From: Prochlorococcus sp. MIT 0701
GTDB taxonomy: Bacteria; Cyanobacteriota; Cyanobacteriia; PCC-6307; Cyanobiaceae
Assembly (NCBI RefSeq): GCF_000760295.1
Contig: NZ_JNBA01000030.1
Coordinates: forward strand, 20,464-84,463
Reading direction: 5' to 3'
Length of the DNA stretch: 64,000 nt
Positions 50,645 to 60,339 of the stretch are shown here, piece after piece (the stretch's first letter is position 1; every line of letters begins with the position of its first letter). The position numbers and the translations under genes were made by a program. Below the pieces are notes generated by a model. It ran no database searches and was not told the origin of the DNA. It worked only from the letters and a program-made list of their open reading frames with translations.

Positions 50645-51540
50645 TTGCTGCCAATACGCCCAACATCACAGACCAACGCCCTAAGACTGACTGGGAGCTC
50701 GACTTCTACTCGAGACCAATCCTTGAATCTGACGGCAAAAAACGTTGGGAGTTGTTAATCAGCAGCTCTCAGGACCCTTCAGGGACTGCACCATTCCGCT
50801 GGGTGAAACGCTGCCCTGCAGGAGAAGTCAATTCACTGTGGCTGACCGATGCCCTAAGAGAGGCCCTGAAAGACTCTCAGGAACAAGGCTGGGAGGCACC
50901 TCTAAGACTTCGTTGTTGGCGTATATCGATGCGCACCATGGTGCAACGTGCTGCCGCAGAGCTTGGAATCGAAGTGATCGCAAGCCGCCGAACCTATGCC
51001 CTGCTCGACTGGCTCGCCGAGCGAGAACGGGACGTCTACCCCCTTGAGGAGGGCTACATGGTTGGTCCACTGGCGCCTCCCCCAACTCCAATACCAACAC
51101 CCCCAGTGCCTCTACCTGAGGCCGTAAGGGGAGACGCCTGGAGCTGGGCATCCCTACCCTTAGGTTTGCTACGCGAAGCCCAAGAGTGGCCAATCGGCTT
51201 CGGTGGCCTACTACCAGTTGGAGCGAACGACAACGAGAACATCCCGGTGCCAGGTGTACGGATGTTCAGTCAAACCCGTGCTTTGGCTCTAGCAGGCTGG
51301 CTTGGAGGCCTTGAACCAGTTTGCTTAGTCGTCGATGGCACGCAGCTGATGCTTGAAGCAGGCCAAGACGATCGCTGGCTGGTGACGGATTTGGATGACA
51401 AAACAGCCAAGGCAGTTCAACAGAGCCTCCTAGAATCCAGAGATCAAACCGGCGGACTGCAATTCATCTCTGTGCAGACCTCCCCAGACGAAAAACGATT
51501 TGCGGGTTTCTGGATGCTGCGTGACCTGCCGCAACCATGA
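50641..51540 (+). CDS. Tab2/Atab2-family RNA-binding protein
   Basis: A 299-residue protein of the Tab2/Atab2 family. In Chlamydomonas and Arabidopsis, Tab2/Atab2 binds photosystem mRNA leaders (psaB and others) and helps their translation. The family's TDWELDFYSRPI start, the central CWRISMRTMV region and the C-terminal FAGFWMLRDLP are visible. It is translationally coupled (ATGA) to both the S1-domain gene before and the YfiH gene after it. The coupling with an RNA-binding S1 protein fits a role in translation. Confidence 0.87.
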   Translation: MIAANTPNITDQRPKTDWELDFYSRPILESDGKKRWELLISSSQDPSGTAPFRWVKRCPAGEVNSLWLTDALREALKDSQEQGWEAPLRLRCWRISMRTMVQRAAAELGIEVIASRRTYALLDWLAERERDVYPLEEGYMVGPLAPPPTPIPTPPVPLPEAVRGDAWSWASLPLGLLREAQEWPIGFGGLLPVGANDNENIPVPGVRMFSQTRALALAGWLGGLEPVCLVVDGTQLMLEAGQDDRWLVTDLDDKTAKAVQQSLLESRDQTGGLQFISVQTSPDEKRFAGFWMLRDLPQP

Positions 51541-52391
51541 CAACGCTGGGGCAGGCAGCGGAAACTGACAACCAAGACCCGCTTGCTACTCCAGATATCC
51601 TGTTCAACCAACTCAAGGGATGGACCTGGGTCGGTTGCTATGGGGGCTACTACCTGCAGTCTGATCTTCTACAGAAAGCTGGTTTCGAGCATGGATTCTT
51701 CACTCGACGCTGGCAAGATCGAGGCCCCGATCAACTAGCTGGTTACCTAAGCGCAGGCATTAGCGTTCATAGACCTCAACAGGTTCATGGTGGCAGGGTG
51801 CTCCAAGCCTCACAAGCCAACCGCCCACCCTGGCCGAAAGCTGATGGCCTTGTCAGCGACAGGGGTGGACAAAGTCTCTGGGTTTGTGGTGCCGACTGCA
51901 CTCCAGTACTGATTGCCGACCAGTCCACAGGTCATGCAGCCGCATGTCATGTCGGCTGGCGAGGTGTAACCGCCATGATCCTGCAGGAAGCTCTATCAAA
52001 GTTGGAATCTCGAGGAGCAAAAATTGAGACCCTGCTTGTTGCTCTAGGACCAGCTGTGAGCGGCTCCAACTATCAGATTCAAGTTGATGTTGCAGAAGCT
52101 GTGGCAAAGAGCCTCGAAGCAGATCCAAGCAACCCACCAATCGCGATGGAAAAAAGGCTCTCAGCACTAAAAGAACGAGGCATTCTCGATGCAGACAAAG
52201 AGCCACAGCGAATGCGTCTCGACATTCGCTTGGCTGCTGCTGAGCAACTACAGCGAGCTGGGTTAAGCATCGAGCAGATCAGCAGTTGCCCACTATGCAC
52301 AGTGGCAGAGTCCAGCCTCTTTTACTCATGGCGCAGGGACCAAGTCAAAGCCGTGCAATGGAGTGGAATCGTCGCTCAAGCTGGAGAATGA
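51537..52391 (+). CDS. YfiH/laccase-domain purine nucleosidase-like protein
   Basis: A 284-residue protein of the YfiH (polyphenol oxidase/DUF152) family. Family members are reported to cleave purine nucleosides phosphorolytically, and some show copper-dependent oxidase activity. Metal-binding residues are visible in QQVHGG, VCGADCTPVLIA and AACHVGWRG. An extra N-terminal 50 residues precede the core. It overlaps the Tab2 gene (ATGA) and its 3' end overlaps the convergent FAD dehydrogenase by 16 bases. Confidence 0.87.
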   Translation: MTTLGQAAETDNQDPLATPDILFNQLKGWTWVGCYGGYYLQSDLLQKAGFEHGFFTRRWQDRGPDQLAGYLSAGISVHRPQQVHGGRVLQASQANRPPWPKADGLVSDRGGQSLWVCGADCTPVLIADQSTGHAAACHVGWRGVTAMILQEALSKLESRGAKIETLLVALGPAVSGSNYQIQVDVAEAVAKSLEADPSNPPIAMEKRLSALKERGILDADKEPQRMRLDIRLAAAEQLQRAGLSIEQISSCPLCTVAESSLFYSWRRDQVKAVQWSGIVAQAGE

Positions 52392-54052
52392 ACAACCACA
52401 AGCTGTTTCGCCAGGGCTTCTGCAGCCCTAATCCCATCGATGCCAGCCGAAAGGATGCCTCCGGCATAACCTGCACCTTCTCCAGCAGGAATCAGCCCAG
52501 TGGTGTTAAGCGACTCAAAGGAGTCATCCCTGGGAATACGCACAGGCGATGAGGTACGGGTCTCAACCCCAGTGAGTACAGCATCAGGATGCTCATAGCC
52601 TGGTAAACGCCTAGCGAAGGCCGGCAAGGCCTCTCTTAAAGCCTCAATCAACGGAGCCGGCAACATCTGATTGAGGTCAACCAGCTTGATTCCTGGCAGA
52701 TAAGAGGGCGTCACCTCACCGAGGCAAGTTGTAGGCCTGCCCGCAAGAAAATCCTCCTGGCGCTGAGCAGGGGCACAATATCCACCCCCTCCAAGCTGAA
52801 AAGCCCTTCGTTCCAACTCCTGCTGCAGGGCCACTCCTGCCAGAGGATCTCCTGGCCAACGTTCATAACTGCACAAATCCTGATTCTCCAAATTCACAAC
52901 CAAGGCACTGTTGGCATTGCGTTCATTGCGCGTGTGTTGACTCATGCCATTGGTAACCACGCAATCTGCTTGCGATGTAGCACCCACCACAACTCCCCCC
53001 GGACACATGCAGAAGCTATAGACAGAGCGGCCATTACGAGCGTGATGCACCAACTTGTATTCCGCATGGCCGAGTTGTGGATGACCCACCATTGGCCCCC
53101 AGCGCGCGCGATCGATCAGAGGCTGGGGGTGTTCGATACGGAGTCCTACGGAAAAGGGCTTGGCCTCAAGCTTCACGCCAACCCTTTCCAACATGGCGAA
53201 GCTGTCCCGTGCTGAATGACCCAGGGCAAATAACACATGCCGACTGCTAATTGTGCTGCCATCGGCAAGCTTCAGCCCTACCACCTGCAAAGGCTTGCCG
53301 GATCGTGAATGATCTAAATCTCGCCGCAGCAGCAATTCATCAACTCGAGTCTCAAATCGAATCTCACCGCCAAGCTCCTCAATTCTGGCGCGCATTCCAC
53401 GCACCACAGTGGCCAATTTGTAGGTGCCAATGTGAGGTCGGTGCACCGTAAGGATCTCTGGATTGGCTCCACTGGCCACCAACTCTTCAAACACCTTGCG
53501 CCCATAGTGTTCAGGGTCACTCACCTGGCTATAAAGCTTTCCGTCAGAGAAAGTGCCCGCCCCACCCTCACCGAATTGGACATTGGAGTCAGGATTGAAC
53601 GGTCGCTGTCCCCTCCAGAAAGCAAAGGTTTCTAGCGTGCGCTTTTTGATCGACTGACCGCGCTCCAACAGCAAAGGCTTGAAACCCATCTGTGCCAGAA
53701 GCAGAGCGGCAAAGTAACCACAAGGACCTGCACCCACCACAACCGGCCGCTGCGTTTCTACTTGAGGGAAATCTGTTGGCGCCTTCGCAACTGGGTAATA
53801 GCGGGTGTCTGGAGCCTTACGAATCTTTTGATTGCCTGCGTGGCGTTTCAACAGAGCAGCTTCCCCTCGCACCGTCACATCCGCGCTGTAGATGAACTGG
53901 ATCCGCTCATGATGTCGAGCGTCAATACTTCGTTTCACCAGCCTGTGATTGATGAGCTGGGCAGGGGGAATACGCAACCGCTTAAGGATGGCTGCTTCGA
54001 TCGCCTCTGGCGAATGATCAAGGGGAAGCTTCAACTCACTCAACCGCAACAC
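52376..54052 (-). CDS. Uncharacterised FAD-dependent dehydrogenase (COG2509 type)
   Basis: A 558-residue flavoprotein with an N-terminal alpha/beta domain (residues 1-95), the FAD-binding PVVVGAGPCGYFAALLLA, a GGAGTFSDGKLYSQ segment and a C-terminal EGAGYAGGILSAGIDG. It belongs to a widespread family annotated as NAD(FAD)-utilising dehydrogenase without a known substrate. It is convergent with the YfiH gene. Confidence 0.88.
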   Translation of the reverse strand: MLRLSELKLPLDHSPEAIEAAILKRLRIPPAQLINHRLVKRSIDARHHERIQFIYSADVTVRGEAALLKRHAGNQKIRKAPDTRYYPVAKAPTDFPQVETQRPVVVGAGPCGYFAALLLAQMGFKPLLLERGQSIKKRTLETFAFWRGQRPFNPDSNVQFGEGGAGTFSDGKLYSQVSDPEHYGRKVFEELVASGANPEILTVHRPHIGTYKLATVVRGMRARIEELGGEIRFETRVDELLLRRDLDHSRSGKPLQVVGLKLADGSTISSRHVLFALGHSARDSFAMLERVGVKLEAKPFSVGLRIEHPQPLIDRARWGPMVGHPQLGHAEYKLVHHARNGRSVYSFCMCPGGVVVGATSQADCVVTNGMSQHTRNERNANSALVVNLENQDLCSYERWPGDPLAGVALQQELERRAFQLGGGGYCAPAQRQEDFLAGRPTTCLGEVTPSYLPGIKLVDLNQMLPAPLIEALREALPAFARRLPGYEHPDAVLTGVETRTSSPVRIPRDDSFESLNTTGLIPAGEGAGYAGGILSAGIDGIRAAEALAKQLVVVHSPA

Positions 54053-54125
54053 GTCATCACCTCACACGTAGGGCGCATCAGCTCCATCCAAGCCTGATTC
54101 AATCGCAGCAGATTCGAGTCCTGCC

Positions 54126-55391
54126 TCAGCCAGGTCCCAAAGCAGAAACTCGATTAATAACTGTTGTCCCAGAAGGTGTCTGTCCTGCTCGCAAAGCAAA
54201 ACTGCTAGCGGCGCCCTCCAATCGCACTTGTTTGCCTTCGAGCCGCAAGCGCAAAGCTGTGCAAAGAGGCTGGGGTTCACTTTCTGCATCAACCCATCCA
54301 AGAGGATCAGCGCTTCCCTTTGCAGAAGCTAGAGAAGCAGACATGGTTGAAAGCGCGATTATTCGAGCAGTATCAAAGCCAGCCGCGGCCAACAAATCTG
54401 GCGCCTGCCCCCAATGCTGCTCAAACGATTCAGAAAATTTCTGCCAACCAGGCCCCCTTGAGGATTGCTTCAACAAGAGCTGCTCCCAGGCTTCTGGACC
54501 GATATCACTCGCCAAATCCGATGATGCAAGCCATACCCAGGCTGGATGTTGTGGTCCCCGCCCAAGCAATCCATCCATCTGAGCCTTCTTCAAAACCTGC
54601 ACAAGAGGACCTGATGGGCGAGACGTCAAGACAAGAGCATCAGGTCCTAGCCAGACCAGGTCCTGCTGCAAACGCTTGAGTCGTTCGCCATCGTCAGGAT
54701 TCACGCTCTGCACCAACTCGGGCTCGTAGCTCTCCACCTTGCCGCCAAGGATCTCAAAGGCTTCAACAAAAGATTTCGCTGAAGCAACACCAAGCTCAGA
54801 TGGATCTCGCACCACCATGACGCGCCGCCAACCCTGCTCCATCACTCGCTGGGCCATGGCCTCAAGATCATCGCGAACAGGTGCCACCAAGAACCACAGG
54901 CGTGTACGTGCATCCAGCTCACCGAGACTTCGTAAGGAAGCGCCCCGCTGATAAGGCAGCACCACACTGAGATTGCGCTTAGACGCCAGAGCAGAAAAAG
55001 CACGAAGATCAGCAGCAGGAGGCGCCACGACCAACTTCAACCGCGGGTTACCTGATAAGGCCACAGCAGGATCATCATCCAGACTGAGAAGACGCAACTT
55101 CACAGACGCCACCGCAAGGCCGCAACCTCTTACCTTCTCCTCTCCCAACTGAAAGCCCTTGAGGAAGGTCTCATTGGCACCTTCTACAGCAGAGCCCTTT
55201 GGCAACAGAACGACCACAGATGGAGACAGCAACCCACTTGCCGAAACCGCCTGACAGCCAAGGAGACTGGCAAAGATCATCAACCAGCTCCGCCAGGGAG
55301 CCTTAAAGAACCTTTGCCTCCAAGACCCACTTGCAATGGAATCTGCAGCCAAAGACGAACCACTTAAAGGGGCCGCTTGGGAGGGGGCCAT
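54126..55391 (-). CDS. Periplasmic-binding-protein-like lipoprotein
   Basis: A 421-residue protein with an N-terminal tail and hydrophobic signal ending in a lipobox-like LLGC (near residue 45), then a type 1 periplasmic-binding fold like branched-chain amino-acid binding proteins (GFQLGEEKVRGC, VLTSRPSGPLVQVLKKAQ). No transporter genes accompany it. A LpoA-like role in peptidoglycan synthesis or a solute-binding role are both possible. It is 73 bases upstream of the FAD dehydrogenase on the same strand. Confidence 0.75.
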   Translation of the reverse strand: MAPSQAAPLSGSSLAADSIASGSWRQRFFKAPWRSWLMIFASLLGCQAVSASGLLSPSVVVLLPKGSAVEGANETFLKGFQLGEEKVRGCGLAVASVKLRLLSLDDDPAVALSGNPRLKLVVAPPAADLRAFSALASKRNLSVVLPYQRGASLRSLGELDARTRLWFLVAPVRDDLEAMAQRVMEQGWRRVMVVRDPSELGVASAKSFVEAFEILGGKVESYEPELVQSVNPDDGERLKRLQQDLVWLGPDALVLTSRPSGPLVQVLKKAQMDGLLGRGPQHPAWVWLASSDLASDIGPEAWEQLLLKQSSRGPGWQKFSESFEQHWGQAPDLLAAAGFDTARIIALSTMSASLASAKGSADPLGWVDAESEPQPLCTALRLRLEGKQVRLEGAASSFALRAGQTPSGTTVINRVSALGPG

Positions 55392-55501
55392 GATCCTGAA
55401 GACCCAACGTAATCAGAGTAGGGCTAATGGATCAGACACCTCTGGGTTTATCACAAGATCTTGCTAGAGAAACAATTTGATCCTGTAGAGCCAATCCTCT
55501 C

Positions 55502-55864
55502 TCAAGTCTGAGGCGAATCGCACGTTAAACGACCCAAACCAGCAGTCGCTAGCCCTGCACTGAGATCTATATCGCTACCGATGGAGGTCACCCGCGCCAA
55601 AAGCACACCATCGCTAGAACCTTCTGGGCGCAGATTGACCCGCCGGCGCCTGGGTAGCTCTGACTTCAACCAAGCCATTGCCTCCGCCTCATCAGATGGA
55701 TCCACCTGCAAACAAGCAAGACGAACCGTATAGGTTCGATTGTGATCACCAACCTGGAGCAACGAGGAGCTACTCACACGCAGCACTTCTGCCGCCATAA
55801 CAGGCAATGGTGCGATTGACAAAACAAGCAGAAGGCTGAGGAGAATCGCTTGTAGTCGTCGCAT
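55502..55864 (-). CDS. Secreted staphylococcal-nuclease-like protein
   Basis: A 120-residue protein with a clear signal peptide (LQAILLSLLLVLSIAPLPVMAAEV, cut after about residue 24). The mature part has an OB-fold-like stretch (LQVGDHNRTYTVRLACLQVD) like the first half of thermonuclease domains. The usual downstream catalytic Arg and Glu positions are not clearly present and the domain is short. It may be a degenerate or binding-only nuclease fold. Its ATG overlaps the ilvB stop (TGATG). Confidence 0.65.
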   Translation of the reverse strand: MRRLQAILLSLLLVLSIAPLPVMAAEVLRVSSSSLLQVGDHNRTYTVRLACLQVDPSDEAEAMAWLKSELPRRRRVNLRPEGSSDGVLLARVTSIGSDIDLSAGLATAGLGRLTCDSPQT

Positions 55865-57717
55865 CAGAGAGACACGCCACACTCGGGGCAATAAATGTGC
55901 TCATGGGCGGTGGTGGCGCCACAAGATCCACAACTACGAGTGGTGTCCATGGCCAGTTCAGGATGGTTTGGCAAACCCACCATCTGAGCGTTGCTCTTGC
56001 CGGGAGGGACCATCGGATAGCAATTCTCATCTCGCCGCACATGCACGTCGATGAGCATCGGACCTGGAGTAGCAAGGGCCTGCTTCAACTGCGGCTTGAG
56101 ATCCTTTCGCTCAGTGATCAACACCCCGCCAACCCTGAAGGCCTTAGCCAATGCCACGAAATCAGGCATGCCGGGAAGCATGTCAGTGGCTGAATAACGA
56201 TCTTCATAGAAACTTTGCTGCCACTGACGCACCATGCCTTGCCAGTGGTTGTTCACAATCACAACCTTGGCAGGAATGTTGTATTGAATCAGTGTTCCCA
56301 ACTCCTGAATATTCATCAGGATGCTGGAGTCACCTGCAATACAAACAACCTGTTCGTCTGGCAAAGCAATCTGAACACCAATAGCAGCAGGCATCCCAAA
56401 ACCCATGGTGCCTAATCCCGCACTACTGATCCACTGGCGAGGTCCATTACGCAAGTATTGAGCAGCCCACATCTGATGCTGACCCACGTCTGTTGTTACG
56501 TAAGCCTCAGGAGCCAGATCCCTAATCGCCAAGAGCACCTCCTGGGGATAAATCGAACCCTCCTTAGGCGGAGTCATCAGTGGATAACGCTGCTTCCAGC
56601 GTTCAATACGAGTGAGCCAAGCCGAAGTCATCGGCTCCACAGACCTTTGCTTACTCAAGTCCAATAACTTCACCAAGCTGACACCAACATCACCCAATAC
56701 CGCAACATCAGGACGTCGGTTCTTAGCTACTTCTGCTGGATCGATTTCAAAATGAATCACTCTTGCGCGAGGCGCAAAAGTATCAAGCTTGCCGGTGACC
56801 CGATCATCGAAACGTGCGCCGACCGCGATTAACAAATCGCATTCAGTAACAGCAAAGTTGGCATAGGCCGTGCCATGCATACCCAGCATGCCCAAGGCAA
56901 GGTGATGTCGCTCATCGAACGCTCCCTTACCCATCAATGTGGTGGTCACGGGAATCTGATGACGTTCCGCGAAACCCTTAAGACTCTCGTGAGCTCCGGC
57001 AGAGATCACTCCTCCACCAACGTAGAGAAGAGGCCGCTGAGACTTCTCGATCAAATCGAGAGCCGCCTCAATTGCGGTGAGCTCTGGGGCGGGCAATAGT
57101 CGGAATCCTGAAGGCACCACAGTGCCTGGTTCGACTGGCAGATAGTCAAATTCCTCCTGCCCCACATCCTTAGGGATGTCGATCAAGACTGGACCAGGTC
57201 GTCCCGAAGCTGCAATAAAGAATGCTTGGGCAACAACCGAGGCCAGATCTGCTGGATCACGAACAACCCAGGAGTGTTTCACGATAGGCAGAGTGATCCC
57301 GAAAATATCAGTTTCCTGAAAGGCATCCGTGCCGATGCATGGTCGAGGAACCTGTCCTGTGATCACCACCATGGGAACTGAATCCATCTGAGCCGTGGCG
57401 ATACCAGTAACAAGATTGGTTGCTCCTGGCCCAGAGGTTCCAAAGCAAACTCCGACCCGACCTGTGGCCCGTGCATAGCCATCCGCCGCATGGGTTCCAC
57501 CCTGCTCATGGCGGACGAGGATGTGCTTCAACCAACCCTGCTGCTCAGCTTTATGAACGGCGTCGTAAATCGGCAGGATTGCCCCACCTGGATAACCAAA
57601 AATGATGTCAACACCATGACGGCGAAGAGCATCCATCAGGGCATCGGCGCCAGTAATACGCTTTTGCTCTTGTTGTGATGAATCACCGAGAGCCGTGGTT
57701 GAAGAAGTCAAGGTCAC
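55864..57717 (-). CDS. ilvB: Acetolactate synthase large subunit with C-terminal zinc ribbon
   Basis: First common step of branched-chain amino acid synthesis, using TPP, Mg2+ and FAD. The 617-residue protein has the TPP Glu in [18 protein letters not shown] and the cofactor motif [13 protein letters not shown]...NN. Beyond the normal enzyme end it adds a short tail with Cys596, Cys599, Cys610 and Cys613 in a CxxC-x10-CxxC zinc-ribbon pattern. The tail could bind zinc or the regulatory subunit; this is inference. Confidence 0.95.
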   Translation of the reverse strand: MTLTSSTTALGDSSQQEQKRITGADALMDALRRHGVDIIFGYPGGAILPIYDAVHKAEQQGWLKHILVRHEQGGTHAADGYARATGRVGVCFGTSGPGATNLVTGIATAQMDSVPMVVITGQVPRPCIGTDAFQETDIFGITLPIVKHSWVVRDPADLASVVAQAFFIAASGRPGPVLIDIPKDVGQEEFDYLPVEPGTVVPSGFRLLPAPELTAIEAALDLIEKSQRPLLYVGGGVISAGAHESLKGFAERHQIPVTTTLMGKGAFDERHHLALGMLGMHGTAYANFAVTECDLLIAVGARFDDRVTGKLDTFAPRARVIHFEIDPAEVAKNRRPDVAVLGDVGVSLVKLLDLSKQRSVEPMTSAWLTRIERWKQRYPLMTPPKEGSIYPQEVLLAIRDLAPEAYVTTDVGQHQMWAAQYLRNGPRQWISSAGLGTMGFGMPAAIGVQIALPDEQVVCIAGDSSILMNIQELGTLIQYNIPAKVVIVNNHWQGMVRQWQQSFYEDRYSATDMLPGMPDFVALAKAFRVGGVLITERKDLKPQLKQALATPGPMLIDVHVRRDENCYPMVPPGKSNAQMVGLPNHPELAMDTTRSCGSCGATTAHEHIYCPECGVSL

Positions 57718-57925
57718 GGCAGTGGCAAAGCGTGGTCTGCTCCTAAAGATTAAGGGCCTGCCGTACAGATTGCCTATTGGTTCTTCACCATCACCGGCAA
57801 AATCAATCCGTCATTGAGCCTGCTGCCTGATGGCGAATGCCCCAATACAAATGGACACCGCTGAGAACAGTGATCCCAAATACCAACCAATTAGAAGAGT
57901 GAGACAACCCCTGCCTAGCCAGCGC

Positions 57926-59101
57926 TCAGAGCAGACCTATCGCGTGCAAAGGGCCATGGCCACTGATCAGCTCCAACAAAAAAGCAGCAAAACCAAGCAT
58001 GGCTATGCGTCCATTCCATGCTTCAGAACTGGTATTCAAGCCCCATTCCCATCTCTCCTGGGGATAGAACTTCACTCGACCGGCCAGCTTCGCAGCCTCA
58101 TCGAGATTGATCTCTGGACCCTCAAGACTGGATCCAACCAGATCGGCCAGGCCCTCAATGAATGTGGGGTAAGTATCAAGAGCAGGCACCCGCCTGAAAT
58201 GAACAATCCCTGCTGCGGTAGCCAGCTCGCGGTATTCGATATCAAGCTCGGCGAGAGTTTCGATGTGTTCGCTCACAAAGCTGATCGGCACAACCACTAA
58301 ATCGCGGGTACCAGCCTCACCAAGCTGCTCAATAACTTCATCGGTATAGGGCTGAATCCATTCCTCTGGACCCACTCGACTTTGATAGGCAAGGGAATGA
58401 GGATTGCCATAGCCAAGAAGGTTTTCCAGCTCAGCCATGATCAAGGTTGTACAAGCCTCGATCTCCTTCTGATATGGATCACCTGCTTGTTCGACATAGC
58501 TCTTGGGCACTCCATGAGCACTAAAAAACACTTGAGCTTCTTCAGGCACATCACTCAGCCGAACCTGCTCAGCGATCAACTCCGCCATGGCACGAACATA
58601 ACCAGGGTGGTCGTACCAGCTGCGGATACAACGTATTGGCAGCTTGCGGAAAGATTCATCGGTCTGTCGTAAGCGCTGCAACTCTCGAAAACTCGAGCCA
58701 CTGGTACTAATCGAAAAATGAGGGTAGAGGGGAAGCACCACCACCTGATCAATCCCATCAGCTTTGATATCTGCGACAGCGGATTCTGTGAAGGGATGCC
58801 AATAACGCATCGCCACATAGCTCGTGGCATCGATACCGCGTTGCCGAAGCAAGCTCTGCAACTCGCGAGCCTGTTGTTCAGTGATCCGCCGCAGAGGTGA
58901 ACCGCCCCCTATTGAGCGGTAGGCCTGCTCGGATTTACTGCTGCGCAGCGTGCTGATCAACCAGGCCAGAGGCCTCTGAAGAGCGGGGTTAGGCAGCCGA
59001 ATGATCTCCGGATCGGCAAAAATATTAAAGAGAAAAGGTCCTACATCCTGGATACGTTCAGGCCCCCCAAGATTCATCAAGAGGACACCGACCCGGGCCA
59101 T
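57926..59101 (-). CDS. hemH: Ferrochelatase with chlorophyll-binding-like C-terminal tail
   Basis: Inserts Fe2+ into protoporphyrin IX, the last step of haem synthesis. The 391-residue protein has the start [12 protein letters not shown] and the catalytic His in [15 protein letters not shown]-terminal hydrophobic segment, [18 protein letters not shown], matches the light-harvesting (Hli/CAB) motif typical of cyanobacterial and plastid type II ferrochelatases. The tail is thought to sense or bind chlorophyll and balance haem and chlorophyll branches. Confidence 0.96.
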   Translation of the reverse strand: MARVGVLLMNLGGPERIQDVGPFLFNIFADPEIIRLPNPALQRPLAWLISTLRSSKSEQAYRSIGGGSPLRRITEQQARELQSLLRQRGIDATSYVAMRYWHPFTESAVADIKADGIDQVVVLPLYPHFSISTSGSSFRELQRLRQTDESFRKLPIRCIRSWYDHPGYVRAMAELIAEQVRLSDVPEEAQVFFSAHGVPKSYVEQAGDPYQKEIEACTTLIMAELENLLGYGNPHSLAYQSRVGPEEWIQPYTDEVIEQLGEAGTRDLVVVPISFVSEHIETLAELDIEYRELATAAGIVHFRRVPALDTYPTFIEGLADLVGSSLEGPEINLDEAAKLAGRVKFYPQERWEWGLNTSSEAWNGRIAMLGFAAFLLELISGHGPLHAIGLL

Positions 59102-59175
59102 ATAGAAGAGAGTTCTTTAGAGGGACTTGAGGGTAGCCGCCATCAACGCCAAGGTGGCACCATCCCTACAGGGCC

Positions 59176-60339
59176 ATGGAGCTGAGCAACGAGCTAATCA
59201 ACATCAACCGTGGCCTGGCTGACAGCGGCATCAACTTGAGAATTGAGCAGCGAGGCCAGTGGCTCAATTTACGCGGAGCACTGCCCTGCCGGAATGGAAC
59301 TGGATTAATCAAAACTCAACGAATCAGTTTGCAGCTTTTGGCAGAACAAAAAGGATTGAAAGAGGCTGAGCGAATTGTGCAACTGGTTCACTACCAACTG
59401 CAACGCAAACAATTCGACTGGTCCCAGTGGACGACCAAACCGACACGGAAACAACCTGAAGAGATAGCGACTGGGCTCAGAGAAGCTTTGGCCAGCTTTG
59501 AAGAGGCATTCTTTGCTGATCCATATCGCCGACGGTCGCCGGCCGGTAGCCGCAGCACATGGACGTCCGCTTACCTTCCTTACTTACGACGACTCAAAGC
59601 CCTAGCTGTTAACAAGCAGAGCTGTTTTGATTCAGACCTTTTAAGAGACACTCTGGCCAGTTATGCAGATGGCAGCCGAAGCCGACAGCAATGCGCCACG
59701 GCCCTAGGTGCATTGGCACGCCACCTGGAAATGGCACTGCCGGAAGACTGGCGAGCAGAAGCGGATGGATATGGACTACATCAAGCGCGCTTTCGTCAAC
59801 TGCCCAGCGATAAGCAGATCATCGAGGCGGTGGAGCGCATCCCCAACCCAGGATGGCGACTTGCCTATGGACTGATGGCCACTTACGGCCTGCGCAATCA
59901 CGAGGTGTTCTTCTGCGACCTTGCTGCTTTAGCGAAGGGGGAAGATCAGGTGCTGCGCGTGTTGCCGAACACAAAAACCGGCGAGCATCAGGTTTGGCCG
60001 TTTAATCCAGACTGGGTCGAGCATTTTGAGCTTGAACAACTAGCAAACAATGCCCAGGCCCTGCCGCCGGTCAATATCGACCTGCGTCACACCACACTCC
60101 AACAGGTGGGGAGAAGAGTATCGGAACAATTCCGACGCTATCAACTACCCCTCACCCCCTACAACCTTCGGCATGCCTGGGCGGTACGCACAATCCACAT
60201 CGGCCTTCCAGACACCGTTGCAGCAAGAATGATGGGCCATTCAGTGGCTATTCATACCCGCACCTATCACCACTGGATCACCCGACGTGACCAACAACAA
60301 GCGGTAGATGCAGCCCTAGCTCGAAAGCTCAGACCATGA
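59176..60339 (+). CDS. Tyrosine-recombinase-like protein with atypical box II
   Basis: A 387-residue protein whose C-terminal half is a phage-integrase-type catalytic domain. Arg240 (YGLRNHE), Lys267, Arg332, His355 (MMGH) and the nucleophile Tyr364 are all seen. The box II His that normally starts H-x-x-R is Tyr329 (YNLRHAW). The N-terminal half resembles the SAM-like core-binding domain. There is no att site, prophage or IS context, and the gene sits in a core setting with a 4-base overlap to a methyltransferase. It may be a resident recombinase rather than a mobile-element integrase. Confidence 0.8.
   Translation: MELSNELININRGLADSGINLRIEQRGQWLNLRGALPCRNGTGLIKTQRISLQLLAEQKGLKEAERIVQLVHYQLQRKQFDWSQWTTKPTRKQPEEIATGLREALASFEEAFFADPYRRRSPAGSRSTWTSAYLPYLRRLKALAVNKQSCFDSDLLRDTLASYADGSRSRQQCATALGALARHLEMALPEDWRAEADGYGLHQARFRQLPSDKQIIEAVERIPNPGWRLAYGLMATYGLRNHEVFFCDLAALAKGEDQVLRVLPNTKTGEHQVWPFNPDWVEHFELEQLANNAQALPPVNIDLRHTTLQQVGRRVSEQFRRYQLPLTPYNLRHAWAVRTIHIGLPDTVAARMMGHSVAIHTRTYHHWITRRDQQQAVDAALARKLRP

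Noticed and set aside
59176..60339. Prophage or genomic-island integrase
   Set aside because: No adjacent tRNA, attachment repeats or phage genes; the gene overlaps a housekeeping-like methyltransferase.
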